Assembly: GCF_964253035.1 (NCBI RefSeq)
Contig: NZ_CAXUQL020000001.1
Coordinates: 7,316,001 to 7,380,000, forward strand
From: Pseudorhodoferax sp032153935
Lineage (GTDB): Bacteria > Pseudomonadota > Gammaproteobacteria > Burkholderiales > Burkholderiaceae_C
DNA: 64,000 nucleotides
Direction: 5' to 3'
Within the stretch, counting starts at the first letter, position 1. Every line of letters begins with the position of its first letter. The notes under the pieces were generated by a model that saw only the letters and a list, made by a program, of their open reading frames with translations, had not been told where the DNA came from and did not search any database. Below are positions 54,443 to 62,138 of this stretch, one piece after another. The translations under genes were made by a program, and so were the position numbers.

Positions 54443-56260
54443 ATGGAACACGCACCCGCCTGGCTGTCCAACAGCTTCATCTACCTGGCCGCGGCCGTGC
54501 TGGCCGTGCCGATCTCGCGCGCGCTGGGCCTGGGCGCCATCCTGGGCTACCTGGCCGCCGGCATGGCCATCGGCCCCTGGGGCCTGGCGCTCGTGCCCAA
54601 TGTGCAGGACGTGCTGCACTTCGCCGAATTCGGCGTGGTGCTGATGCTGTTCCTGGTCGGCCTGGAACTGGAGCCGCGCCGGCTCTGGAGCCTGCGCCGG
54701 CCCATCTTCGGCGGCGGCACGGCCCAGGTCGCGGTCTGCGCGCTGGCCATCTACGCGGTCGCGCTGGCCTGCGGCATCGGCTGGAAGACCGCGCTCGTCG
54801 CCGCGCTGGGCCTGGCGCTGTCGTCCACGGCGATCGCGCTGCAGGTGCTGGGCGAGCGCAACCTGCTCGGCACGCGCAGCGGCCAGGCCGGCTTTTCCAT
54901 CCTGCTGTTCCAGGACGTGGCGGCCATCCCCATCCTCGCGCTGCTGCCGCTGCTGGGCGTGGCCGACCAGGGGGCCGACGACGGCTCCGCCGCGCTGCAG
55001 GCGCTGCGCACGGTCGCCGTCATCGCCGGCATCGTGCTGGGCGGCCGGCTGCTGCTGCGCCCGGTGCTGCGCTGGATCGCACGCAGCCGCACGGCCGAGA
55101 TCTTCACCGCCGCCGCGCTGCTGCTGGTGGTGGGCATCGCCTACCTCATGCACAGCGTGGGCCTGTCGATGGCGCTGGGCGCCTTCCTGGCCGGCGTGCT
55201 GCTGGCCGAGAGCGAGTACCGGCGCGAGCTGGAGGCCGACATCGAGCCCTTCAAGGGCCTGCTGCTGGGCCTGTTCTTCATCGCCGTGGGCATGAGCATC
55301 GACTTCGGCGTGCTCTGGCGCGCGCCGGGCACCATGGCGCTGATCGTGCTGGGCTTCCTGTCCATCAAGCTGGCCGTGATCTACGGCCTGTCTGCCGCCA
55401 TGCGCCTGCCCGCGCCCGAGCGGCCCGTGTTCACGCTGCTGCTGGCCCAGGGCGGCGAGTTCGCCTTCGTGGTGTTCCAGGCCGGCGTGGGCGCGCGTGT
55501 GCTGGCGCCGGACACGGCCTCGCTGCTGACCGGCGCCGTCGCGCTGTCCATGCTGCTGAGCCCGCTGCTGCTGGTGCTGGCCGACCGTTACTGGCTGCCG
55601 CGCTTCAACCGCAGCAGCGCAAGCCCCGCCGAGACCATCGCCGAACCCCAGGCGGCGCCCATCATCATCGCGGGCTTCGGCCGCTACGGGCAGATCGTCG
55701 GCCGCGCGCTGTTCGCCCAGGGCCTGCAGTGCACGGTGCTGGAGCACGACGCCGACATGATCGAGGCCATCCGCCCGTTCGGTTTCCGCGTGTTCTACGG
55801 CGATGCCACCCGGCTGGACGTGCTGCGCGTGGCGGGCGCCGATCGGGCCCGCGTGCTGGTGCTGGCCGTGGACGACGTGGCGCAGAGCCTGCGCGTCGCA
55901 GCCCTCGTGCGCGAACACTTCCCGCAGCTGGAGATCGTCGCGCGGGCGCGCGACGTGCCGCACTGGAACGCGCTGCGCGACCTGGGCGTGCAGCGCGTGG
56001 AGCGCGAACTGTTCGAGTCCAGCCTGCGCAGCGCGCGCAATGTGCTGGAGGTGCTGGGCGCGCCGCCGCACGAGGCGCGCCACAGCGTGATGCGCTTTCG
56101 CGACCACAACCTGGCGCTGTTCGAGCGCATGCACCCGCACCACCAGGACCGCGCCCGCAGCATCGCCGTGGCGCGCGAGGGCCGGCGCGAGCTGGAAGAG
56201 CAGCTCGCACGCGAACGCGAGGAGCGCGCCCAGCGCCGCCCGACCGGCTGGCGCGACTGA
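54443..56260 (+). CDS. kefC: KefC-like glutathione-regulated K+/H+ antiporter (CPA2 family)
   Basis: A 605-residue antiporter: about 12 membrane helices (residues 8-385), then a cytoplasmic RCK/TrkA-N domain from about 405 (IIIAGFGRYGQIVGRALFAQGLQCTVLEHDADMIEAIRPFG). LGYLAAGMAIGPWGLALV and VLMLFLVGLELEPRRLWSLRR are CPA2 signatures. The C-terminus is a charged helix rich in Arg and Glu. It pairs with kefF just upstream and should release potassium to acidify the cytoplasm during electrophile stress. Confidence 0.92.
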   Translation: MEHAPAWLSNSFIYLAAAVLAVPISRALGLGAILGYLAAGMAIGPWGLALVPNVQDVLHFAEFGVVLMLFLVGLELEPRRLWSLRRPIFGGGTAQVAVCALAIYAVALACGIGWKTALVAALGLALSSTAIALQVLGERNLLGTRSGQAGFSILLFQDVAAIPILALLPLLGVADQGADDGSAALQALRTVAVIAGIVLGGRLLLRPVLRWIARSRTAEIFTAAALLLVVGIAYLMHSVGLSMALGAFLAGVLLAESEYRRELEADIEPFKGLLLGLFFIAVGMSIDFGVLWRAPGTMALIVLGFLSIKLAVIYGLSAAMRLPAPERPVFTLLLAQGGEFAFVVFQAGVGARVLAPDTASLLTGAVALSMLLSPLLLVLADRYWLPRFNRSSASPAETIAEPQAAPIIIAGFGRYGQIVGRALFAQGLQCTVLEHDADMIEAIRPFGFRVFYGDATRLDVLRVAGADRARVLVLAVDDVAQSLRVAALVREHFPQLEIVARARDVPHWNALRDLGVQRVERELFESSLRSARNVLEVLGAPPHEARHSVMRFRDHNLALFERMHPHHQDRARSIAVAREGRRELEEQLAREREERAQRRPTGWRD

Positions 56261-56276
56261 CCCCCGCCGCGCAGGA

Positions 56277-57032
56277 TCAGCGCAGCCCGTCCCACAGCAG
56301 CTTGAGGCCGGTCAGCAGCATGCCGATGTTGATGAGCCGGTAGAACAGCGACGCCGGAATGCGCCGCGCGATGCGCACACCGGCCCACACGCCCAGCGGC
56401 GCGAACGGCAGCAGCAGCAACGAGGTGGCCAGGTTGCGCGCATCGAACAGGCCGAGCCAGGTGTACGGCACCCACTTCGAGAGGTTGATGCAGAAGAAGA
56501 ACACGGCCATCGTGGCCGCGAATTGCACGGGCGCGAGACGCAACGGGATCACGTAGGCGTTCAGCGGCGGCCCGCCCGTGTGCGAGACGAAGCTCGTGAA
56601 GCCCGACACCGTGGCCAGCAGCCGGCCGGCCCAGCGCGGTGGCGGCGGGCTGTCGGCACGCGGCGGGAACAGCCAGCGCTGCGCCAGGAACAGCAGCGTG
56701 AACACGCCGACCAGCGTGGACACCGTGCGCCCGTCGAGCACGCGGAACAGCGCCGTGCCGACCAGGGTGCCGAGCAGCCCGAACGGGATCAGCAGCCACA
56801 GCAGCGCCTTGTCGATGTCGCGCCGGAACGCGGCGACGCTCAGGATGTCGGTCAGCAGCAGCACCGGCATCAGCAAGGCAGCGGCCTGCGGCACCGGGAT
56901 GGCCAAGGCCATCAGCGGCACGGCCAGCGAGCCCAGCCCGGCGCCGAAGCCGCTCTTGGACAGCCCCATCAGCAGCGTCGCCGGGATGGCCGTGGCATAA
57001 AACGCCCAGCCGGTGATCAGGGGCCAGTCCAT
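56277..57032 (-). CDS. TauE/SafE-family membrane permease
   Basis: A 251-residue protein with seven to eight membrane helices, family TauE/SafE (sulfite/organosulfur exporters and others). LLMGLSKSGFGAGLGSLAVPLMAL is the conserved first repeat and FTSFVSHTGGPPLNAYVIPLRL the second. The substrate is unknown. The ATG at 57032 (MDWPLITGW) is used; the extension upstream would cross the small ORF on the other strand. It converges on kefC with a 16-base gap. Confidence 0.88.
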   Translation of the reverse strand: MDWPLITGWAFYATAIPATLLMGLSKSGFGAGLGSLAVPLMALAIPVPQAAALLMPVLLLTDILSVAAFRRDIDKALLWLLIPFGLLGTLVGTALFRVLDGRTVSTLVGVFTLLFLAQRWLFPPRADSPPPPRWAGRLLATVSGFTSFVSHTGGPPLNAYVIPLRLAPVQFAATMAVFFFCINLSKWVPYTWLGLFDARNLATSLLLLPFAPLGVWAGVRIARRIPASLFYRLINIGMLLTGLKLLWDGLR

Positions 57033-57054
57033 GGCGGGTGGTATGGTTTTCCGG

Positions 57055-57060
57055 TTGACA
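57055..57060 (+). promoter_or_regulatory. Perfect -35 hexamer before the 51-residue ORF
   Basis: TTGACA exactly, in the gap between the divergent TauE/SafE gene and the small ORF, followed by an A-tract. No convincing -10 lies 16-18 bases downstream (AGTGTA is poor), so the promoter is uncertain. Confidence 0.3.
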
Positions 57061-57107
57061 CAAAAAAAAGCCGGCGCAGTGTAGGCCGGGCCAGGAGGCG
57101 AGCGCAG

Positions 57108-57263
57108 ATGCAAGAGAGCCGAGCCGGGCCGCCCGACCGCACCCCCTTCATCCACATCCCGGCCGGCTTCATCAAGGTCGGCCACGGCCCCCGCTACACC
57201 TGGCCCTTCAAGACCATGGCGAGCGCCGAGAAGGCGGCTGAACTCATCCCGCAAGAGACCTGA
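57108..57263 (+). CDS. Small ORF resembling an internal fragment of a GMC oxidoreductase
   Basis: A 51-residue ORF with a good ribosome-binding site (AGGAGG, 9 bases before the ATG). Residues 5-36 (from RAGPPDRTPF through HIPAGFIKV to YTWPFKT) align without gaps to residues 34-65 of the full GMC oxidoreductase encoded at 62138-63757; I count about 17 identities in 32. The FAD-binding glycine motif and everything after the TWxF stretch are absent, and the last 15 residues are unrelated. It may be a gene remnant or a domesticated small protein. Confidence 0.55.
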   Translation: MQESRAGPPDRTPFIHIPAGFIKVGHGPRYTWPFKTMASAEKAAELIPQET

Positions 57264-57307
57264 GCCATCAGGGTTCACCCCGGCCGCCCGCCGCCGCTGT
57301 CCCGGCA

Positions 57308-57335
57308 AACTGTACCCACATCGACAGATACAGTT
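57308..57335. promoter_or_regulatory. Spaced inverted repeat upstream of livK
   Basis: AACTGTA (57308-57314) and TACAGTT (57329-57335), exact complements 14 bases apart, followed by another TACAGT at 57340-57345 that could serve as a -10. The layout suits a dimeric regulator such as a GntR-type protein; no regulator gene is adjacent in the window. Confidence 0.4.
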
Positions 57336-57418
57336 CCCCTACAGTGGGGCCGCTGCACCGGGCCGACAGAAGCGCCGGACCGCCCCATCCCCCAGTCCAT
57401 CCCCAAGGAGACACACCC

Positions 57419-58618
57419 ATGCCATCGGTCCACCGTTTCGCCAAGCTCGCCGTCGTCGGCGCCATTGCCGGGTCCCTGTGGGCCGGCGCCGCCTATGCCC
57501 AGGACATCAAGATCGGCTACACGGCCGACCAGTCCGCCAGCGGCGTGGCCGAACTGGGCATCGCGGGCCGCTGGGGCTTCGAGGCGGCCATCGAGGACAT
57601 CAACAAGGCCGGCGGCATCATGGGCCGCAAGGTCGTCGGCGTGATCCGCGACGACCAGGGCACGCCGCCCAAGGCGATCCAGAACATGACCGAGCTGATC
57701 GACGCCGAGAAGGTGCAGGCCGTCGTCGGCCCGGCCAACTCGGGCAACGCACTGGCCTGGCTGCACCTTCCGCAGCAGAAGAAGATCCCGGTCGTCGTGC
57801 CCATCGGCACCGCCACCGAGATCACCAACCGCTACGCCAAGGAGCCGCAGAACTATTTGTTCCGCGTGTCCATGGTCGACCGAGAGCAGGTGGCGCTGCT
57901 GGGCGCCTACGCCATCAAGGCATCGAAAGACAAGAAGATCGCCATCCTGGCCGACTCCACGGGTTACGGCCAGGGTGGCATCAAGGACGCCACCGACATC
58001 CTGGCGCTGCACGGCGTGACGCCCGTGGCGACCGAGAAGTACGGCCCCAAGGACACCGACATCACCTCGCAGCTGTCCAAGATCAAGGCCGCCGGCGCCG
58101 ACACCGTGATCATCTACGGCATCGCCGACGGCACGGCCCAGGTGCTGCGCAGCATGGAGAAGATCAACTACATGCCGGTCACGCTGGGCACCTGGGGCAA
58201 CCTGTCCTCACTGCTGCCCAAGATGGCGGGCGAGAAGCTGTCCGAGCATCTGATCCTGGCCGCGTCCACCACCGAGGACACCAATGCCAAGACCAAGGCC
58301 CTGGGCGAGCGCGTGCGCAAGAACTTCCCCACGCTGACCACCTTCCCGTGCTCGGCCCAGGCCTACGACTCGGTGATGCTGATCGCCGCCGCCATGAAGC
58401 TGGCCAACAGCACGGACGGAGAGAAGGTCGCCGCGGCGCTGGAGAACGTGACCGGCGTGGAGGGCGTGATCAAGACCTACAACAAGCCCTTCACCAAGAC
58501 CGCGCACGAAGGCCTGTCGGTGGCCGACTTCTACCTGGCCCGCTGGAAAAACGGCGCGCCGGTGCGCTACGAAGACCAGTTCACCAAGGCGCTGACGCCG
58601 GCCGACCTGAAGAAGTAA
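57419..58618 (+). CDS. Branched-chain amino acid-type ABC transporter substrate-binding protein
   Basis: A 399-residue periplasmic binding protein (LivK/Peripla_BP_6 class) with a signal peptide ending AGAAYAQD. DIKIGYTADQSASGVAELGIAGRWGFEAAIEDINKAGG and VVGPANSGNALAWL are typical. The ligand is unknown; such proteins also bind aromatic acids, amides or alcohol-derived acids. AAGGAG lies 8 bases before the ATG at 57419. A terminator follows before livH, suggesting much higher expression of the binding protein than of the permease. Confidence 0.92.
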   Translation: MPSVHRFAKLAVVGAIAGSLWAGAAYAQDIKIGYTADQSASGVAELGIAGRWGFEAAIEDINKAGGIMGRKVVGVIRDDQGTPPKAIQNMTELIDAEKVQAVVGPANSGNALAWLHLPQQKKIPVVVPIGTATEITNRYAKEPQNYLFRVSMVDREQVALLGAYAIKASKDKKIAILADSTGYGQGGIKDATDILALHGVTPVATEKYGPKDTDITSQLSKIKAAGADTVIIYGIADGTAQVLRSMEKINYMPVTLGTWGNLSSLLPKMAGEKLSEHLILAASTTEDTNAKTKALGERVRKNFPTLTTFPCSAQAYDSVMLIAAAMKLANSTDGEKVAAALENVTGVEGVIKTYNKPFTKTAHEGLSVADFYLARWKNGAPVRYEDQFTKALTPADLKK

Positions 58619-58636
58619 GCCCTTCTCGGCGGCAAT

Positions 58637-58667
58637 GCCCACGCCAGCCGGCGTGGGCCATTTTTTT
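58637..58667 (+). terminator. Intrinsic terminator between livK and livH
   Basis: GCCCACGCC-AGCC-GGCGTGGGC (58637-58658) is a perfect nine-base stem followed by CA and seven T (58661-58667). It lies 18 bases after the binding-protein stop and 21 bases before livH. It probably ends most transcripts, with partial read-through to the permease genes. Confidence 0.88.
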
Positions 58668-58688
58668 CGTGGTTCTGGAAAGGTGGAC

Positions 58689-59609
58689 ATGGGCGCGTCA
58701 CTCCTGCAAGCGGTCTTCAGCGGCCTGGCGCTGGGCAGCATCTATGCGCTGGTCGCGCTGGGCTTCAACATCACCCACAACACGACCAAGACCTTCAACT
58801 TCGGCCAGGGCGAGTTCCTGGTGGCCGGCGCCTACGTGGCCGTCTCGGCCGTGCTGCTGCTGGCCGGCAAGCCGATCAGCGGCGCGCTCTCCGAGATCGA
58901 GGTCACGCCGGGCCGCTACCTCGCGGCCCTGGCCATCTCCATCGTGGTGCTGGGCGCCTTGGGCGTGCTGCTCTACCACGCGGCTGTCAAGCCCTTCGTG
59001 GGCCGCGGCGGGATGGCCTGGGTCATGAGCACCATCGGCTTCGGCATCATCATCCAGAACACCGCACTCGCCATCTGGGGCCCGGCACCGCTGGTCATGC
59101 CCTCGCCGCTGGGCAACGCGGTGATCCGCATCGGCGGCGCCGGCGTGCTGCCGCAGGAGATCCTGGTGCTGGTGTCCAGCATCCTGGTCATGGTCTGCCT
59201 GGACTTCGTGATGCGCAAGACCGGGATCGGCAAGGCCGTGCGCGCCGTGGCGCACAGCGGCCCGGCCGCCACGCTGATGGGCATCAACGTCTCGGCCATC
59301 GTGGTGCTGGCCTTCGTCATCAGCTCGGCGCTGGCCGGCCTGGCGGGTCTGCTCATCGCGCCGATCACCACGGCCTCCGTCTTCATGGGGCTCACGCTGG
59401 CGCTCAAGGCCTTCTCGGCCGCCATCGTGGGCGGCCTCAACAACGCGCGCGGCTGCATGCTGGGCGGCTTTCTGCTCGGGCTGATCGAGGCCCTGGTCGG
59501 GCTGTGGCAGGCCGAGCTGCGCGAGATCAGCATCTTCATGCTGATCATCCTGGTGCTGGTCTTGAAACCGGAAGGCCTGCTCGGCCGCCGTGTGGTGGAG
59601 AAGGTCTGA
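58689..59609 (+). CDS. livH: Branched-chain amino acid-type ABC permease LivH
   Basis: A 306-residue inner-membrane permease with about eight helices. LLQAVFSGLALGSIYALVALGFNITHNTTKTFNFGQGEFLVAGAYVAV is the LivH signature, and GINVSAIVVLAFVISSALAGLAGLL the loop contacting the ATPase. The ATG at 58689 is preceded by GGAAAGGTGG. Its stop shares one base with the start of the fused permease-ATPase gene (TGATG). Confidence 0.93.
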   Translation: MGASLLQAVFSGLALGSIYALVALGFNITHNTTKTFNFGQGEFLVAGAYVAVSAVLLLAGKPISGALSEIEVTPGRYLAALAISIVVLGALGVLLYHAAVKPFVGRGGMAWVMSTIGFGIIIQNTALAIWGPAPLVMPSPLGNAVIRIGGAGVLPQEILVLVSSILVMVCLDFVMRKTGIGKAVRAVAHSGPAATLMGINVSAIVVLAFVISSALAGLAGLLIAPITTASVFMGLTLALKAFSAAIVGGLNNARGCMLGGFLLGLIEALVGLWQAELREISIFMLIILVLVLKPEGLLGRRVVEKV

Positions 59610-61423
59610 TGGCGCAAGGCAAAGGACATGCCATCGGCGTGGCAATCGCCGTCGCCGCCGTGGCGCTGGCGCCGGTGCTGGTCACCAACGGCTTCTACCT
59701 CAAGGTGCTGTTCCTGATCGGCGTGAACTACCTGGCCGCCGCCGGGCTCAACGTGCTGGTCGGCCACACCGGCCAGAAATCGCTGGGCCATGCGGGGCTG
59801 TTCGCGGTGGGCGCCTACACCGCCGCGCTGCTGACCGCGCGGCTGGGTTGGAACCCCTGGCTGGCCTTCGTGGCGGCCGGCGCCATGGCCGGGCTGTTCG
59901 GCGTGCTGATCGCGCTGCCGGCGCTGCGCGTGCGCGGCCCGGCGCTGGCCATGGTCACCATCGGCTTCGGCATCGTGGTCGAGAAGGTGGTCTCGGAATG
60001 GCAGGACGTGTTCGGCGGCCAGGCCGGCATCTATGGCGTGGTGCCGCCCTCCATCGGCGGCAGCGCGCTGAACGACAGCCAGTGGGTGTGGTTCGTCGGC
60101 GCACTGGCCATCGCCGCGCACCTGAGCATCCGCGCGCTGCTGAACGGCAAGTACGGCCGCGCGTTCATGGCCGTCAACACGGCCGAGGTGGCGGCCGAGA
60201 GCGTGGGCGTGTCGGTCTACAGGTTCAAGGTGCTGGCCTTCGTGATCAGCGCCGTGACCTGCGGTCTGGCCGGCGCGCTGATCGCGCAGCAGAACCAGTA
60301 CATCAACTCGGACTTCATCAACTTCAGCCTGTCGATCTTTTTCCTGCTGATCGTGCTGTTCGGCGGCAGTTCGGTGTACGGACCGCTGGTGGGCGCGGTG
60401 GTGCTGACGCTGCTAGACGCCTTCCTCGCGCGCTGGCCGACGGCCCAGCACTTCACCTACGGCGCGCTGCTGCTGTTCGCGTTGTACGCCATGCCCGACG
60501 GGCTGTCGGGCGCGCTCGGCCGGCTCGCGAAGAAGCTGGTGCCGGCGCTGGCGCGGCGGCCCGTGCTGCCTGCGCCCACCAGCGGCTGGAAGCTGCGCGC
60601 CACCGAACGGCTGGCTGCGGACAAACCACTGCTGCAAACGCGCGCCGTCTACAAGGCCTACGGCGGCGTGGTGCCCACGAACAACATCGACATGGAGATC
60701 CGGACCGGCCACATCCATTCGCTGATCGGGCCGAACGGCGCGGGCAAGACCACGCTGCTCAACATCCTGTCGGGCATCGTGCCGCCCGACCGCGGCAGCA
60801 TCGAGTTCGCGGGCCAGAGCATCGTGAACATGGTGCCCAACCGCATCTGCGCCATCGGCCTGGGCCGCACCTTCCAGAACTTGAAGCTGTTCAGCGACAT
60901 GTCGGTGCTGGACAACGTGAAGGTCGGCCTGCACCGCCACATGCGTGCGGGCTTCTGGTCCTGCCTGTTGGGACTGCCCGCCGCACGGCGCGAGGAGCAG
61001 GCCGCGCGCGACGAGGCGCTGCAGATCCTCGATTTCCTGGGCCTTCTGGACAAGGCCGACGAGGTGGCCGGCAGCCTGCCCTACGGCCTGCAGCGCCGGC
61101 TGGAGCTGGCCCGCGCACTCGCCACCCACCCGCACCTGCTGCTGCTGGACGAGCCGGCCGCCGGCCTGAACCCGCAGGAGACGCAGGACCTGGTCGGCGT
61201 GATCGCGAAGATCCGCGACCTGGGCGTCACCGTGCTGCTGATCGAACACCACATGGACCTGGTCATGGCAATTTCCGACCACGTGATCGTGCTGGACTAC
61301 GGCGAGAAGATCGCCGAGGGCAAGCCGGCCGACGTGCAGAACAACCCGCGCGTGATCGCGGCCTACCTGGGCACCGACGAGCCCGACGAGGACGACCTGG
61401 AACTGGAGGCCAGCCATGGCTGA
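59609..61423 (+). CDS. Fused ABC permease/ATPase (LivM-LivG)
   Basis: A 604-residue fusion. Residues about 1-310 are a LivM-type permease (LKVLFLIGVNYLAAAGLNVLVGHTGQKSLGHAGLFAVGAYTAALL). A linker with PVLPAPTSGWKLRATERLAADKP joins a LivG-type ATPase from about 335: Walker A GPNGAGKTT, signature GLQRRLELARALATHP (a variant of LSGGQ: LPYGLQRR) and Walker B LLLLDEPAAGLNP. The C-terminus is acidic (DEPDEDDLELEA). Fusions of this kind occur in other Burkholderiales. It overlaps livF by 8 bases. Confidence 0.93.
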   Translation: MAQGKGHAIGVAIAVAAVALAPVLVTNGFYLKVLFLIGVNYLAAAGLNVLVGHTGQKSLGHAGLFAVGAYTAALLTARLGWNPWLAFVAAGAMAGLFGVLIALPALRVRGPALAMVTIGFGIVVEKVVSEWQDVFGGQAGIYGVVPPSIGGSALNDSQWVWFVGALAIAAHLSIRALLNGKYGRAFMAVNTAEVAAESVGVSVYRFKVLAFVISAVTCGLAGALIAQQNQYINSDFINFSLSIFFLLIVLFGGSSVYGPLVGAVVLTLLDAFLARWPTAQHFTYGALLLFALYAMPDGLSGALGRLAKKLVPALARRPVLPAPTSGWKLRATERLAADKPLLQTRAVYKAYGGVVPTNNIDMEIRTGHIHSLIGPNGAGKTTLLNILSGIVPPDRGSIEFAGQSIVNMVPNRICAIGLGRTFQNLKLFSDMSVLDNVKVGLHRHMRAGFWSCLLGLPAARREEQAARDEALQILDFLGLLDKADEVAGSLPYGLQRRLELARALATHPHLLLLDEPAAGLNPQETQDLVGVIAKIRDLGVTVLLIEHHMDLVMAISDHVIVLDYGEKIAEGKPADVQNNPRVIAAYLGTDEPDEDDLELEASHG

Positions 61424-62138
61424 GCCGCTGCTCCAGATCGACGCCCTCGAAGTGCGCTACGGCGCCATCGAGGCGCTCAAGGGCATCTCGCTCGAGGTGC
61501 AGGCCGGCGAGGTCGTGACCATCATCGGCGGCAACGGCGCCGGCAAGAGCACGCTCATGAAGGCGGTCTCGGGCCTGGAGCCGGCCTTCGCGGGCAGCAT
61601 CCGCTTCGCAGGCAAAGACATCACGCGCGTGCCGGGCCACCAGCGGGTGGCACTGGGCATCGCGCAGTCGCCCGAGGGGCGCCAGGTGTTCGCCGACCAG
61701 AGCGTGCGCGACAACCTCATGCTGGGCGCCTACCACCGCACGGCATCCAAGGCCGAGATCGAGGCCGACATCGACGCGCAGTTCGCGGCCTTCCCGCGGC
61801 TGCGCGAACGCCAGGACCAGATGGCCGGCACCATGTCGGGTGGCGAGCAGCAGATGCTGGCCATCGCGCGCGCGCTGATGGCCCGGCCCAAGCTGCTGCT
61901 GCTGGACGAGCCCTCGCTCGGCCTGGCGCCGCTGATCGTGAAGGAGATCTTCGGCATCATCCGCGGCCTCAAGACCCAGGGTGTGACCATCCTGCTCGTG
62001 GAGCAGATGGCCAACCAGGCCCTGGCCGTGGCCGAGCGCGGGTATGTGCTGGAGACGGGCCGCATCACGCTGCAGGGCGAAGGCCGGGCGCTGCGGCGCG
62101 ACCCGCAGGTGCGGGCGGCCTACCTGGGCAAGCATTGA
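61416..62138 (+). CDS. livF: ABC transporter ATPase LivF
   Basis: A 240-residue ATPase. Walker A is GGNGAGKST, the signature is MSGGEQQMLAIARAL and Walker B is LLLLDEPSLGLAP. It starts inside the end of the fused gene (8-base overlap) and its stop TGA shares one base with the ATG of the GMC oxidoreductase gene. With the LivG half of the fusion it powers import of the LivK ligand. Confidence 0.94.
   Translation: MAEPLLQIDALEVRYGAIEALKGISLEVQAGEVVTIIGGNGAGKSTLMKAVSGLEPAFAGSIRFAGKDITRVPGHQRVALGIAQSPEGRQVFADQSVRDNLMLGAYHRTASKAEIEADIDAQFAAFPRLRERQDQMAGTMSGGEQQMLAIARALMARPKLLLLDEPSLGLAPLIVKEIFGIIRGLKTQGVTILLVEQMANQALAVAERGYVLETGRITLQGEGRALRRDPQVRAAYLGKH

Noticed and set aside
57055..57083. A full sigma-70 promoter from TTGACA before the 51-residue ORF
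   Set aside because: The -35 is perfect but no acceptable -10 lies at 16-18 bases; listed only as a -35 hexamer.
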